From contig NZ_QPJV01000002.1 in NCBI RefSeq assembly GCF_003337315.1, positions 1-64,000 of the forward strand: 64,000 nucleotides of DNA, read 5' to 3'. How positions within the stretch are numbered: the stretch's first letter is position 1; the number at the start of each line of letters is the position of its first letter. Source of the stretch: Vagococcus fluvialis. Its GTDB lineage: Bacteria > Bacillota > Bacilli > Lactobacillales > Vagococcaceae. The position numbers were made by a program, and so were the translations under genes. The notes under the pieces are model-generated. The model did no database searches. It was not told where the DNA came from and saw nothing but the letters and a program-made list of their open reading frames with translations. Shown here piece after piece: positions 18,971 through 26,685 of the stretch.

Positions 18971-20152
18971 ATGATAAAAAAAGTAACTGATAAAAAAGAT
19001 ATTGAAAAAGTTCATGAATTAGGTAGTTATGCTTTTAATATGGAGCATACAGAAGAACAAAAACAAGCTTATATTGAAAAAAATAAGTTTATTGATAACT
19101 ATGTAGATGAGGTTGATGGAGAAGTTTTAAGCCAGATTGTTAGTTATCCATTTGAAGTGACCATTAAAGGTCAAGTCATGAAAATGTCAGGGATTGGAGA
19201 TGTTGCTTCTTATCCTGAAACTCGTGGCTCAGGAGGCATTAGAAATATTTTTAGTACTATCTTTAAAGACTTACATGAAAATGGTACAGAGCTATCATAT
19301 TTAGCGCCATTCTCACAACCTTTTTATCGTAAATTTGGTTATGAAACAGTTTTTGATTCAGAAGAAATTAGAATTCCTAAAGCCGTAATTACGCAAATCA
19401 AACCTGAAAAAAAAGGAAAAATAAAACGTGTTAAATGGGAAGATGAAGACACAAAAGTAATTTTAAAAGAAATCTACCGAGATACTTTAGAAAAAGTTCA
19501 TGGTTCAGTTATTCGTGAAGACTATTGGTGGCACTATACAATGATTAAAAAACAAAAACGTGTTGCCATTTGTTATGATGATAACAACATGCCACAAGGT
19601 TATTTAATTTATGGTCTGGTAGGAGCAAGAGAATTCCAGATTTTTGAAATGGCTTATTGCAACAGTTTTGCATTAAGAAAACTAATGTCTTTTGTGTCAT
19701 CACATAGTGGGAGTTTTAATGAATTTGTTTCGACAAACTTACCAGATAAAGCAGTGTTAGAGTTATTCACTGAAATTTCAGGTATTACAAGAAAAACATA
19801 CAGCTACATGATGGTAAAAATCGTCAACTTTAAACAATTTATTGAAAAATATCCTTTCAAGGAAGTTGAAAAAGAAGCTGATTTTTATGTAGAGATTCAG
19901 GACGACAGTTGCGAGTGGAATAATGGGATTTTCCATTTAGTTATAAAAAATGGTAACGCAACTTGTGAGAAAGTAACAGAAGCTAAAAAAATAGATTACA
20001 GTGGAAGTATTCAACATTTTACTCAAGTCTTTATGGGCAGATTGACACTAGAAAAAGCTGTTTGGTTAGAGCTAATTGACGAAAAAACTGAGGGTAGCAA
20101 CTTATCAGAATTAATTGATTCAGTGACACCAAGAATGTATGATTATTTTTAA
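18971..20152 (+). CDS. Eis-like GNAT acetyltransferase with SCP2-type C-terminal domain
   Basis: 393 aa, the length of the Eis/YobR-like group. The order is: an N-terminal GNAT domain with the acetyl-CoA loop region SYPETRGSGGIRNIF (near 75-90), a second GNAT-like domain (about 150-290), and a sterol-carrier-like C-terminal domain (about 300-393). Substrate unknown; relatives acetylate aminoglycosides or other amines. RBS AAGGAGG 8 nt before ATG. Likely co-transcribed with the NusG_II gene. Its terminator has been invaded by a small IS-end palindrome. Confidence 0.85.
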   Translation: MIKKVTDKKDIEKVHELGSYAFNMEHTEEQKQAYIEKNKFIDNYVDEVDGEVLSQIVSYPFEVTIKGQVMKMSGIGDVASYPETRGSGGIRNIFSTIFKDLHENGTELSYLAPFSQPFYRKFGYETVFDSEEIRIPKAVITQIKPEKKGKIKRVKWEDEDTKVILKEIYRDTLEKVHGSVIREDYWWHYTMIKKQKRVAICYDDNNMPQGYLIYGLVGAREFQIFEMAYCNSFALRKLMSFVSSHSGSFNEFVSTNLPDKAVLELFTEISGITRKTYSYMMVKIVNFKQFIEKYPFKEVEKEADFYVEIQDDSCEWNNGIFHLVIKNGNATCEKVTEAKKIDYSGSIQHFTQVFMGRLTLEKAVWLELIDEKTEGSNLSELIDSVTPRMYDYF

Positions 20153-20154
20153 AT

Positions 20155-20263
20155 AAAAAAAGAACTGATGATATAAGTGGAATGTAGTGAACCCTAAAAG
20201 TTAGACTTTTTTGGTCCAACTTTTGGGGTGCGCTACAGAAGCTTAAATCATCAGTTCTTTTTT
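20155..20263 (+). terminator. Terminator with a 55-bp insertion in its loop
   Basis: Outer stem AAAGAACTGATGAT (20159-20172) pairs perfectly with ATCATCAGTTCTTT (20247-20260), and a T-run follows. Removing 20183-20237 plus one GAA extends the stem through TAAG / CTTA with a 6-nt loop (TGGAAG), the likely ancestral terminator. Confidence 0.8.
20183..20237. mobile_element. Minimal MITE-like pair of IS3-type ends
   Basis: Two 24-bp inverted repeats, identical at 20 of 24 positions, starting TGTAGTGAACCC and ending GCGCTACA, are separated by only 7 bp. They are flanked by GAA on both sides (20180-20182, 20238-20240), a 3-bp target duplication. TG...CA ends and a 3-bp duplication fit the IS3 family. 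There is no transposase, so movement would need one in trans. Confidence 0.7.
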
Positions 20264-20363
20264 CTTTGAACATGTTTTAATTTTTTTGAACAAATTCTAG
20301 AAATGTCTATCTCTATTTTTTTATGTTTTAAAAGATGATACATTGAATTTAGGAAATAAACGT

Positions 20364-21058
20364 TTAGTTCCAAATTGAAAGCGTATAACTCATGAGTAGC
20401 TCAAAATTATTTAAAGAAGTACCAAAGAATAACTGTGGATAATAATCTTGGTATGAATAGGCAGAATTAGTATCGCTAGAAATAGTTAAAGTTGATTCTT
20501 TTGCTAAGCTAGAGCTACTATTTCCAACAAAACTAATAACATCTAGCTTATTTGCGTGTGCTTGTTTGACAAGCTCCAATAGTCGTTTTGTTTCACCTGA
20601 GTTAGAAATAGCAATAATTAGAGTATTCTCTTTTTGGTTAGATCTAATTAATTGAAGGTGACTGGAAGTTGTAGCTCGAAAATGATGTAAATTAAGATAA
20701 TCTGACATGTAGTCTGCGATATGGCTAGACATGCCTGAACTTAGAATCATAATATGATTATCTTTATTTTTCTTCATTAATCTAGAAAATTCATCACCAT
20801 AATCTTTAATAACATCACTTCTTTGATGAAGGGAAAAAGTTAAGTTAGTTGCACCAACCATATAGTAAAGTAATTCACTATATCCAGAGAACCCCATTTT
20901 TTGACACATACTGACAATTGATGAGGGTGAAGAAAATTATCTTTAGCAACTTTTCTAATATTTAAATTTTTATCATTTCGATGTTCTTTAATGTAGGTTA
21001 GAATTGCTATTTCATTTTGATTTAATTGAAATTTTTCACCTAAAGCTTGAATATCCAA
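20364..21058 (-). pseudogene. MurR/RpiR family regulator, frameshifted
   Basis: The N-terminal HTH_6 part (residues 1-49, NIRKVAKDNFLHP) and the SIS sugar-phosphate-binding part (from MCQKMGFSGYSELLYYM, with ISNSGETKRLLELV) are in different frames. One base is missing near 20921-20928: restoring a T in CCTCATCA gives HPSSIVSMCQKMGF, the normal family sequence. The repaired protein would be about 231 aa, a little short for RpiR regulators. It is divergent from the PTS operon and was presumably its sugar-phosphate-responsive regulator. Start ATG 21058. Genuine decay or a sequencing error. Confidence 0.8.
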
Positions 21059-21101
21059 AGATTATCATCCATTCATATTTTATTTATAAGGAGATTTTAT
21101 C

Positions 21102-21716
21102 ATGAAAAAGGAATTTATTGTTGATCCATGGGCAAAAATGAAAACAAGAAACAATTTAGTAGGAGATGAAGTGATTTCGGCCCTTCAAAAAAGTATTCGT
21201 CGAGGACATGAAAAAGATGCTTGCGAGTTTGCTTATGAGATGTATATTACTTCTCCTCAATTTGAAGAGAAATTATGGCGTCGTTTGTTAGCAATAGCTG
21301 TTGAGGATATCGGTATGGGATGTGTTGAAGCCCCAATATTGATTAATTCACTAAATCAAATGCGCCAGAGTTTCCAATACAATGAATCAGATAGAGCGAT
21401 GTTTTTCATTCATGCTATTCGCTATCTATGTTCATTAGAAAAAGACCGTTCATCAGATTTATTGAAAAATATTATTATAAAAAGCTTTGCTATGGGATAT
21501 GTTCCAGAAATTCCTGATATTGCTTTAGACAAACATACAACTCGTGGACAAGAGATGGGCAGAGGATCAGAACATTTTTTAAATGAAGCAAGTAAAGTGA
21601 TACCACAAGCAAACATAAAAAACGATTTTAAAGAGCAGTATGCAGAAATTTTGAAGACATATGATCCAAACAATGTAGTTGACTCAGCTTTTGATTTTAA
21701 TTCATGGCAAGTATAG
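21102..21716 (+). CDS. Free-standing RarA/MgsA C-terminal-domain protein
   Basis: 204 aa. It resembles the C-terminal half of the replication-recombination AAA+ protein RarA (MgsA_C): ALQKSIRRGHEKDACEFAYEM, then RRLLAIAVEDIGMG, SDRAMFFIHAIRYL and a PEIPDIALDKHTTRGQEMGRG segment like the PVPxHLRxxPTKxMKExGYG end of RarA. No P-loop or other ATPase motif is present, and the start is clear (AAGGAGATTTTATC then ATG), so it is not a truncated RarA. It is the first gene of a probable operon with a PTS EIIC, 12 bp downstream. That context, for a domain known from replication-fork repair, is odd. Function not known. Confidence 0.7.
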   Translation: MKKEFIVDPWAKMKTRNNLVGDEVISALQKSIRRGHEKDACEFAYEMYITSPQFEEKLWRRLLAIAVEDIGMGCVEAPILINSLNQMRQSFQYNESDRAMFFIHAIRYLCSLEKDRSSDLLKNIIIKSFAMGYVPEIPDIALDKHTTRGQEMGRGSEHFLNEASKVIPQANIKNDFKEQYAEILKTYDPNNVVDSAFDFNSWQV

Positions 21717-21728
21717 GGGGCGCTTCAA

Positions 21729-23027
21729 ATGGGGAATGAATCAAAATCTAATTTAATAGAACGTTTAAACAACTGGCTAAGCCCAATAGCAACTAAAATT
21801 GGAAATCAACGTCATTTAAAATCAATTTCAACAGGGATGTTCTTAGGTTTGCCATTCATGGTAGTAGGGGCTTTTTTCTTAATTTTAGCTAACCCACCAA
21901 TTAATATTGATACCTATAATCCAAATACAGCAAATTTTATTATGAAATTTTTAGCAAGCTGGAAGGATTGGGCAGTTGCTAATTATGATGCTATTACAAC
22001 ACCATACACTTTGACTTTTGGAATTATAGGTTTAATTTCAGCTTTTGGTATCTCATATTCTTTATCTAAAGAATATGATTTAGATGCTGCTACAAACGGT
22101 TTAATGACAGTGGTAACATTTTTACTAGTTTGTACAAAAGTGGAAGAGGGGAAAATTAAGTTAGATTATTTAGGATCAAACGGTTTATTTGTAGCTATTA
22201 TTTTAGGATTATTAGTAGTTGAGGTATCTCGATTATTTGAAACTAAAAATATTAAACTAAAAATGCCTGATTCTGTACCTCCAATGGTTTCAACTTTTAT
22301 TAATTCACTGTTACCATTATTGGCTAATATAATTATTTTTTATGGAATTAATTTAATCTTTATCTCTGCATTTAATAATAATTTTCCAGGAGTCATTATG
22401 GATATTTTAACACCAGGGTTAAATATTGCAGGTAGTTTAGGTGGAATGATCCTTATTGTCACAATTGGACAGGTTTTATGGTTATTTGGGATTAACGGAA
22501 CATCAATTATTTTCCCTATCTTATTTACTTTAGGAATTTCTCAAACAGGAATGAACGCAGAGCAATTTGCTAATGGAGAACAAATGACACATTTAATGAA
22601 CTTACAAATGTTTAGAATTTCAGTTTTAGGTGGAGCTGGAAATACATTAGGTCTAGTTTTACTTATGATGTATAGTAAAGTTCCTCAGTTCAAAATGATT
22701 GGCCGATTATCTTTTATTCCAGGAATCTGCTCAATTAATGAACCTGTTATTTTTGGTTTACCAATTGTTTTTAATCCAATTTTAGGTATCCCATTTGTTA
22801 TTACACCAATAGTTTCATTAGTATTAACTTATTTTGCAGAAAAATTTAGTATTATTACAAATGGTTATATTGTAGATCCATCATTTACACCATTCTTTAT
22901 TCAATCTTATTTATCTAGTATGGACTGGAAAAATGTTATCTTTACATTATTTTTAGTCGTAGTAAGTGTAGTTATATATTATCCATTCTTTAAAGTATTT
23001 GAAAAAACACAATTAGAAACAGTTTAA
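21729..23027 (+). CDS. PTS sugar transporter EIIC, lactose/cellobiose family
   Basis: 432 aa membrane permease with about ten hydrophobic segments. RHLKSISTGMFLGLPFMVVGAF at the N-terminus and SFIPGICSINEPVIFGLPIVFNP near residues 332-354 are typical of CelB/LacE-type EIIC, where the Asn-Glu-Pro motif contributes to sugar binding. No EIIA or EIIB is encoded nearby, so those phosphotransfer partners must come from elsewhere. RBS AGGGGG. It follows the RarA_C-like gene and is opposite a broken RpiR regulator. The sugar is probably a beta-glucoside or a related disaccharide, by family only. Confidence 0.88.
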   Translation: MGNESKSNLIERLNNWLSPIATKIGNQRHLKSISTGMFLGLPFMVVGAFFLILANPPINIDTYNPNTANFIMKFLASWKDWAVANYDAITTPYTLTFGIIGLISAFGISYSLSKEYDLDAATNGLMTVVTFLLVCTKVEEGKIKLDYLGSNGLFVAIILGLLVVEVSRLFETKNIKLKMPDSVPPMVSTFINSLLPLLANIIIFYGINLIFISAFNNNFPGVIMDILTPGLNIAGSLGGMILIVTIGQVLWLFGINGTSIIFPILFTLGISQTGMNAEQFANGEQMTHLMNLQMFRISVLGGAGNTLGLVLLMMYSKVPQFKMIGRLSFIPGICSINEPVIFGLPIVFNPILGIPFVITPIVSLVLTYFAEKFSIITNGYIVDPSFTPFFIQSYLSSMDWKNVIFTLFLVVVSVVIYYPFFKVFEKTQLETV

Positions 23028-23035
23028 TTGATATG

Positions 23036-23068
23036 AAAACCTACTTAAACAGCTAAGTAGGTTTTTTA
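23036..23068 (+). terminator. Terminator after the EIIC gene
   Basis: AAACCTACTTA / TAAGTAGGTTTTTT with a 6-nt loop (AACAGC). Confidence 0.85.
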
Positions 23069-23100
23069 TTTTTATTTTTATGAATATCTTTATTGTTTTA

Positions 23101-23132
23101 TTCATGAATATACTATATATTATATTCATGAA
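23101..23132. promoter_or_regulatory. TetR operator pair
   Basis: Two identical 8-bp palindromes TTCATGAA (23101-23108 and 23125-23132) lie on either side of an AT-rich stretch with -10-like TATAT sequences, just upstream of the TetR gene. A related half-site ATGAATA sits at 23080. Probably autoregulatory. Confidence 0.55.
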
Positions 23133-23154
23133 AAGGTGTGAAGGAGAAAAAGTT

Positions 23155-23748
23155 ATGGCTAGAGGTTTTTCTGAAGAAGATATGATTAAAATCAAAAAAG
23201 ATTTACAAGTAGCATGTGAGGAAAGTTGGCGAGTGAGAGGTTACAAGCAAACTAATATTCCTTTGCTTACTAAAACAGTAGGTATTTCATCAGGCGCTTT
23301 TTATCTTGTATACAAGCAAAAAGAAGATTTGTTTATTGATGTTTTAGAAAATGTTCAGAACAAGTTGTTAGATACGTGGTCACATTTTTTAGACGAATCA
23401 GATGAAAAAATTGAAGGGTTTAAAAAAGGTTTACAGTGGTTGTTTAAAGAATATAAAACCTATCCGGCTCTCTATGATTTAAATAGCTCTGAATATGATT
23501 TATTTTTAGCAAAACTACCTGAAGAGCAAGTGGAAGAACTACGAACAAATAGTTCAGAGATTTTTATAACAGTTATCAAACGCTCAAAATTAACTTTGTT
23601 ATTACCAGAAGATGAAGTTATGAATATCATCCACTCGATTTTATTTTTATCACTGGTAGACCGAGATGCCTTACATGGAACAGAAAAAACCTTTAACTTT
23701 TTATTAGATAACACATTGACCCAATTATTTAAGGAGGAGAATAAATGA
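23155..23748 (+). CDS. TetR/AcrR family transcriptional regulator
   Basis: About 197 aa. ATG 23155 has AAGGAG 8 nt before it. The upstream ATG at 23080 lies in the operator and is not used here. The N-terminal helix-turn-helix covers residues 10-55 (NIPLLTKTVGISSGAFYLVYKQKEDLFIDV). The C-terminal ligand domain is not specific. Two TTCATGAA palindromes upstream suggest self-regulation. It overlaps the next small gene by 4 bp (ATGA), so that protein is probably its regulatory or functional partner. Confidence 0.85.
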   Translation: MARGFSEEDMIKIKKDLQVACEESWRVRGYKQTNIPLLTKTVGISSGAFYLVYKQKEDLFIDVLENVQNKLLDTWSHFLDESDEKIEGFKKGLQWLFKEYKTYPALYDLNSSEYDLFLAKLPEEQVEELRTNSSEIFITVIKRSKLTLLLPEDEVMNIIHSILFLSLVDRDALHGTEKTFNFLLDNTLTQLFKEENK

Positions 23749-23978
23749 TAAAAGAAGTGAATCAAAAAATAAACAAGATTAACAAAAAAATAGGCTTAAA
23801 CATGGAGATACCTCTACCAAGTCGAAGAACTTTAGAGATAAATGAAAAAGTAAATATTGCCACATCAGTTACTTGCTTATCCATAGGGATGTTAACAACT
23901 TCAAAATGGTTAATCGGAATTGGCATTTTAAGTGGTATAAGCGCAACTTTTACACATGTGGAAAAGAAAAAGTTATAA
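23745..23978 (+). CDS. Small membrane protein coupled to TetR gene
   Basis: 77 aa, not recognised. A polar, basic N-terminal half (MIKEVNQKINKINKKIGL) is followed by two short hydrophobic stretches between about 40 and 70 and a basic end HVEKKKL. It starts inside the stop of the TetR gene (ATGA overlap), with AAGGAGGAG at a good distance. The tight coupling makes it likely to be real. Confidence 0.65.
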   Translation: MIKEVNQKINKINKKIGLNMEIPLPSRRTLEINEKVNIATSVTCLSIGMLTTSKWLIGIGILSGISATFTHVEKKKL

Positions 23979-24002
23979 ATAAAGCGTTCAGCTTTGAGAG
24001 AT

Positions 24003-24090
24003 AAGAAAAAGGTTATGGAGAAAAATATGTTCGCCACAACCTTTTTGTTGATGATATTTTGAAACTAAACACTTTTTCCATAACCTTGTT
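24003..24090. terminator. Bidirectional terminator region with alternative hairpins
   Basis: AAGGTTATGG (24009-24018) can pair with CCACAACCTTTTT nearby (terminator on the plus strand) or with CCATAACCTT (24078-24087). Read on the minus strand, the long pairing is followed by TTTTTCTT and serves the phosphoesterase gene. Confidence 0.7.
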
Positions 24091-24988
24091 AATAATTAAT
24101 AAATGTTAATTTGTTAGTAAACTCTGTGGATAACATCATTTGCTTGAAGGATTCAAATTCAGCTTCATATCCTTTGAGTAATTTTCTAACTCTTAAAGGA
24201 TTGAAGCTAGTCATTAAATGATTGCTAAGCATAAACTCTCGAGTCAATTGCCATTCGTAAAAATAACCAAAAGGCTTTGCAGTATAGATAGTACCATTGA
24301 TTAATGTATCAGGAAATTGACGGTGGGTGTGACCAAAAACAATTTGCTTAACATGGTCATACCCATCAATTAAGTCACCAAATGCATCTGAACCTAAAAA
24401 GGCATTTATTTGATTCCATCGTTCATATTCACCTGTATGGTAATGAACAAATTCTCTTTTAGGAACAAAGTGCGTGGCAATAATGACTTCTTTATTTTCT
24501 TTTTTCAGCTCATCTAATAGTCTCTTTAGTTCAATTAGAATAATCCCCATAATCTCTGGATCAGTTGCCCCACGCTCAATTAGACGGTCATACCAAAATA
24601 GATTTTTAGCAGCAACTATTTTTTTATGATCCTCCTCAATAGCAAAACTATAGTCATACCACCCATTCACACCAATTAATACTAATTTTTCTGTTAATGG
24701 ATAAGTTTTTAAGTTTAAAAATCGCTCATCTAGAAATTCTTCCATCAGTCTAGGTTCTTTAATGTCAGCCAGCTCATGATTACCAAAGTTAAAGGTCATA
24801 GGAATATTAGCTGTTTCAATTTGATTAACAGTTTCAATAACTTTTTTTGTCGTATTGGCAGTATCTCCTGCAATATGTAAGTGAGTTACTTTATTATTTT
24901 TTAAAACGTTAATTAGTTGATTTATTTCAGGTTCAGCTAACTTATTAATATCTACGTGTAAGTCACTTATAATGGCTAATTTCCCCAT
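24089..24988 (-). CDS. Metallophosphoesterase
   Basis: 299 aa, cytosolic calcineurin-like phosphoesterase. All metal-binding motifs are present in order: SDLHVD (near 8-13), GDTANT, NFGNHE, ATHFVP and VFGHTHRQ. No signal peptide. Start ATG 24988 with AGGTGATATT before it. The natural substrate cannot be read from sequence. It is a single-gene unit, bounded upstream by one of the three composite repeats. Confidence 0.85.
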   Translation of the reverse strand: MGKLAIISDLHVDINKLAEPEINQLINVLKNNKVTHLHIAGDTANTTKKVIETVNQIETANIPMTFNFGNHELADIKEPRLMEEFLDERFLNLKTYPLTEKLVLIGVNGWYDYSFAIEEDHKKIVAAKNLFWYDRLIERGATDPEIMGIILIELKRLLDELKKENKEVIIATHFVPKREFVHYHTGEYERWNQINAFLGSDAFGDLIDGYDHVKQIVFGHTHRQFPDTLINGTIYTAKPFGYFYEWQLTREFMLSNHLMTSFNPLRVRKLLKGYEAEFESFKQMMLSTEFTNKLTFINY

Positions 24989-25051
24989 AATATCACCTCT
25001 ATTGTAAAGTATAACGAAAGACAGTTAGGTTTACTAGAAAGACGCAAAAAA

Positions 25052-25235
25052 AGAGATGAGTCAAAAGGCTCACCTCTAAAAAGGAGTTGTTTTTATCTAC
25101 TTTGGAGGAGTAAATAAAATGAAAAAGTTTGTTAGGGTTGTTTTGTTGGTATACATATATAATAGATTCTAAATGTGACGGAATTATGTTTAAATTATTC
25201 TTTTTTAAGAAATTTTTTTAAAAGATTTATTAAGA
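25052..25235 (+). repeat. Composite repeat, copy 1 (hairpin, micro-ORF, phased heptamers)
   Basis: First of three copies (also 27800 and 28389). Hairpin AGAGATGAG / CTCACCTCT (25052-25077); a nearly invariant block from AAAAAGGAGTTG to the micro-ORF; then three heptamers TTAAGAA, TTTTAAA and TTATTAA starting at 25205, 25216 and 25227, exactly 11 bp apart. On the minus strand the hairpin ends in seven T and would terminate. This copy precedes a YxeA-like gene. Confidence 0.75.
25119..25172 (+). CDS. 17-aa micro-ORF in repeat copy 1
   Basis: MKKFVRVVLLVYIYNRF, preceded by the strong site GGAGGAG 9 nt upstream. Copy 2 encodes the same peptide with one silent and mostly conservative changes, which supports translation. 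Hydrophobic core with basic start. It could be a leader peptide, a signalling peptide or a small toxin; none is shown. Confidence 0.45.
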   Translation: MKKFVRVVLLVYIYNRF

Positions 25236-25329
25236 GAAGTAAATATGACGAAAATGTAAGTTAGATAGATTTTGGCTGTAAGTTCTTCTTGCTAAACTAA
25301 GGATAATAAATTAAAGAGGTGCATAAACT

Positions 25330-25722
25330 ATGAAAAAAATAATAAGTGTTCTACTGTTAGTCGGAGTGGCCTTTATTGGTTTTAAAGGCTATGAATATTA
25401 TAATGATACATATAAAGCAACTATGGCATATGCTATTGTCCCAGATGAAATACCTGAGAAAAAGGAAGCAGTAGATGATGCAGGTAAGAAAATTACTAAT
25501 AGTGATGGTTCGATGAATTATACTTACGATTATAATTTCAACTTTGTCAAAGAGAATGGTGAATCTCAAGTTCAAGGGTTTGGTTTAACAGGTAGTGATC
25601 CAGTTCCTTACGAACCAGGTTCTTACGTGAGAGCTGAAATTTCAAATAAACGCGTGGTTAAGGGACCTTACTCAGTTGCAGAAAGTGATGTTCCAAAAGA
25701 CATACTAAATAAATTAAAATAA
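25330..25722 (+). CDS. YxeA family protein (DUF1093)
   Basis: 130 aa. An N-terminal signal anchor (KKIISVLLLVGVAFIGF, residues 2-18) is followed by a small secreted beta domain with DGSMNYTYDYNF, GFGLTGSDPVPYEPGSYVRAEISNKRVV and KGPYSVAESDVP, the usual YxeA-family features. Function of the family is not established; it may adopt an OB-like fold. RBS AAAGAGGTG. It sits downstream of repeat copy 1, whose phased boxes may control it. Ends at a bidirectional terminator. Confidence 0.8.
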   Translation: MKKIISVLLLVGVAFIGFKGYEYYNDTYKATMAYAIVPDEIPEKKEAVDDAGKKITNSDGSMNYTYDYNFNFVKENGESQVQGFGLTGSDPVPYEPGSYVRAEISNKRVVKGPYSVAESDVPKDILNKLK

Positions 25723-25768
25723 GAGTTAAAGGGCTAGTTAATCAGCTCTTTAACTCTTATTTTTTTAG
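25717..25768. terminator. Bidirectional terminator
   Basis: AAATAAGAGTTAAAG.GCT / AGCTCTTTAACTCTTATTTTTTT, a long hairpin between the convergent YxeA-like and NagB-like genes. It has A and T tracts on both sides. Confidence 0.85.
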
Positions 25769-26460
25769 TTCAACTGACTAGCTGCTTCTTCATCTAAAAT
25801 AACAGTTAGGTTAGGATGTAATTGTAAGATAGAAGCTGGCTTATTCTCAGTTATTGGCTCAGTTAACACTTCTTTTAAAATTTTAGCTTTGTTTTTGCCA
25901 TTAACAATTAAAATAAGGTGCTTAACTTTCATAATACTAGCAGGTCCCATCGTAACAAAGGACATACCAACTTCCATCATATCAGGAACAAACCAAGGCT
26001 CATTTCCAGTGACGGTTACTTTGTATGTTTCTTTGTTAAACAGAGTTGTTGTGGGCATATTACCGCAAAAATGACCATCTTCTCCAAGTCCGATTAACAT
26101 AGCATCTAAACCACCAACAGCTTCAATTTTTTTATCTTGCTCTTGATAGTTGGCTACAGTTAGAGGATGGATTTGCTCTTCAGGAACTGCAGCAGGTGTT
26201 AAATATAATTTTCTTAAGTCGGTAATGGTGATACCTTCTTCTTGATTAGGAACAGGAATTTCATCGAAATTATAATAATGGACATTACTATAGTTAGGCG
26301 AATTTTTAAGAGTAGCAACTAATTTTTCATAAACTTTAACTGGCGTTCTACCAGCTGTAATGGATAAGTTAACGCGCTTAGCTTGACTCATATGTCCTAG
26401 TAAAATATTTTTAGTTGTTTCACTCATAGCATCAAAATCTTTTTCAATTATTATTTTCAT
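25765..26460 (-). CDS. Glucosamine-6-phosphate deaminase-like protein
   Basis: About 231 aa, NagB/6-phosphogluconolactonase fold. The ATG at 26460 is preferred, with GGAG 8 nt upstream; the GTG at 26469 overlaps the Shine-Dalgarno. Motifs: SITAGRTPVKVYEKL, YYNFDEIP (the general-base Asp of NagB) and LIGLGEDGHFCGN in place of the NagB GIGxDGHxxFNEP, which suggests a divergent substrate or a YieK-like enzyme. It would convert glucosamine-6-P to fructose-6-P plus ammonia if a true NagB. Single gene. Confidence 0.75.
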   Translation of the reverse strand: MKIIIEKDFDAMSETTKNILLGHMSQAKRVNLSITAGRTPVKVYEKLVATLKNSPNYSNVHYYNFDEIPVPNQEEGITITDLRKLYLTPAAVPEEQIHPLTVANYQEQDKKIEAVGGLDAMLIGLGEDGHFCGNMPTTTLFNKETYKVTVTGNEPWFVPDMMEVGMSFVTMGPASIMKVKHLILIVNGKNKAKILKEVLTEPITENKPASILQLHPNLTVILDEEAASQLN

Positions 26461-26546
26461 TAAAATCACTCCGTTTCTTTAAAGTAGATTAAGTGTACAC
26501 TGTGGGAATGTTCCCGTGTCAATCTAAAGTTGGGTCGAATTAATTA

Positions 26547-26610
26547 AAATCCGAATGTTCGTTTTGATTAACGAATGTTAAACTTTAAAAATAAATAAAC
26601 ATTCGTTTTT
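26547..26610 (+). promoter_or_regulatory. PurBox-like repeats upstream of add
   Basis: Three copies of an A/T-rich CGAATGTT motif: AAATCCGAATGTT (26547-26559), ATTAACGAATGTT (26567-26579), and the inverted AACATTCGTTTTT (26598-26610). They resemble PurR boxes (AWWWCCGAACWWT) with a T for the C after CGAA. Position before a purine salvage gene fits. Confidence 0.5.
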
Positions 26611-26624
26611 ATCAAGTTTTTAAC

Positions 26625-26652
26625 TTGTTAAAATTAGAATTTATGGTATATT
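26625..26652 (+). promoter_or_regulatory. add promoter
   Basis: TTGTTA (26625-26630), 16-bp spacer, TATATT (26647-26652), just after the PurBox-like sites. Confidence 0.55.
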
Positions 26653-26685
26653 GTTCTTGAATAAACATATAAAGGGGAAGACAAA

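Noticed and set aside
21102-21716. Truncated rarA pseudogene
   Set aside because: The gene has its own strong ribosome site, a clean start and good spacing to the next gene, with no ATPase remnant upstream.
25129-25163. Sigma-A promoter inside the micro-ORF (TTGTTA/TTGTTT with TATAAT)
   Set aside because: Spacing is 14 or 23 bp, and copy 2 has changed the -10-like sequence. The coding reading is better supported.
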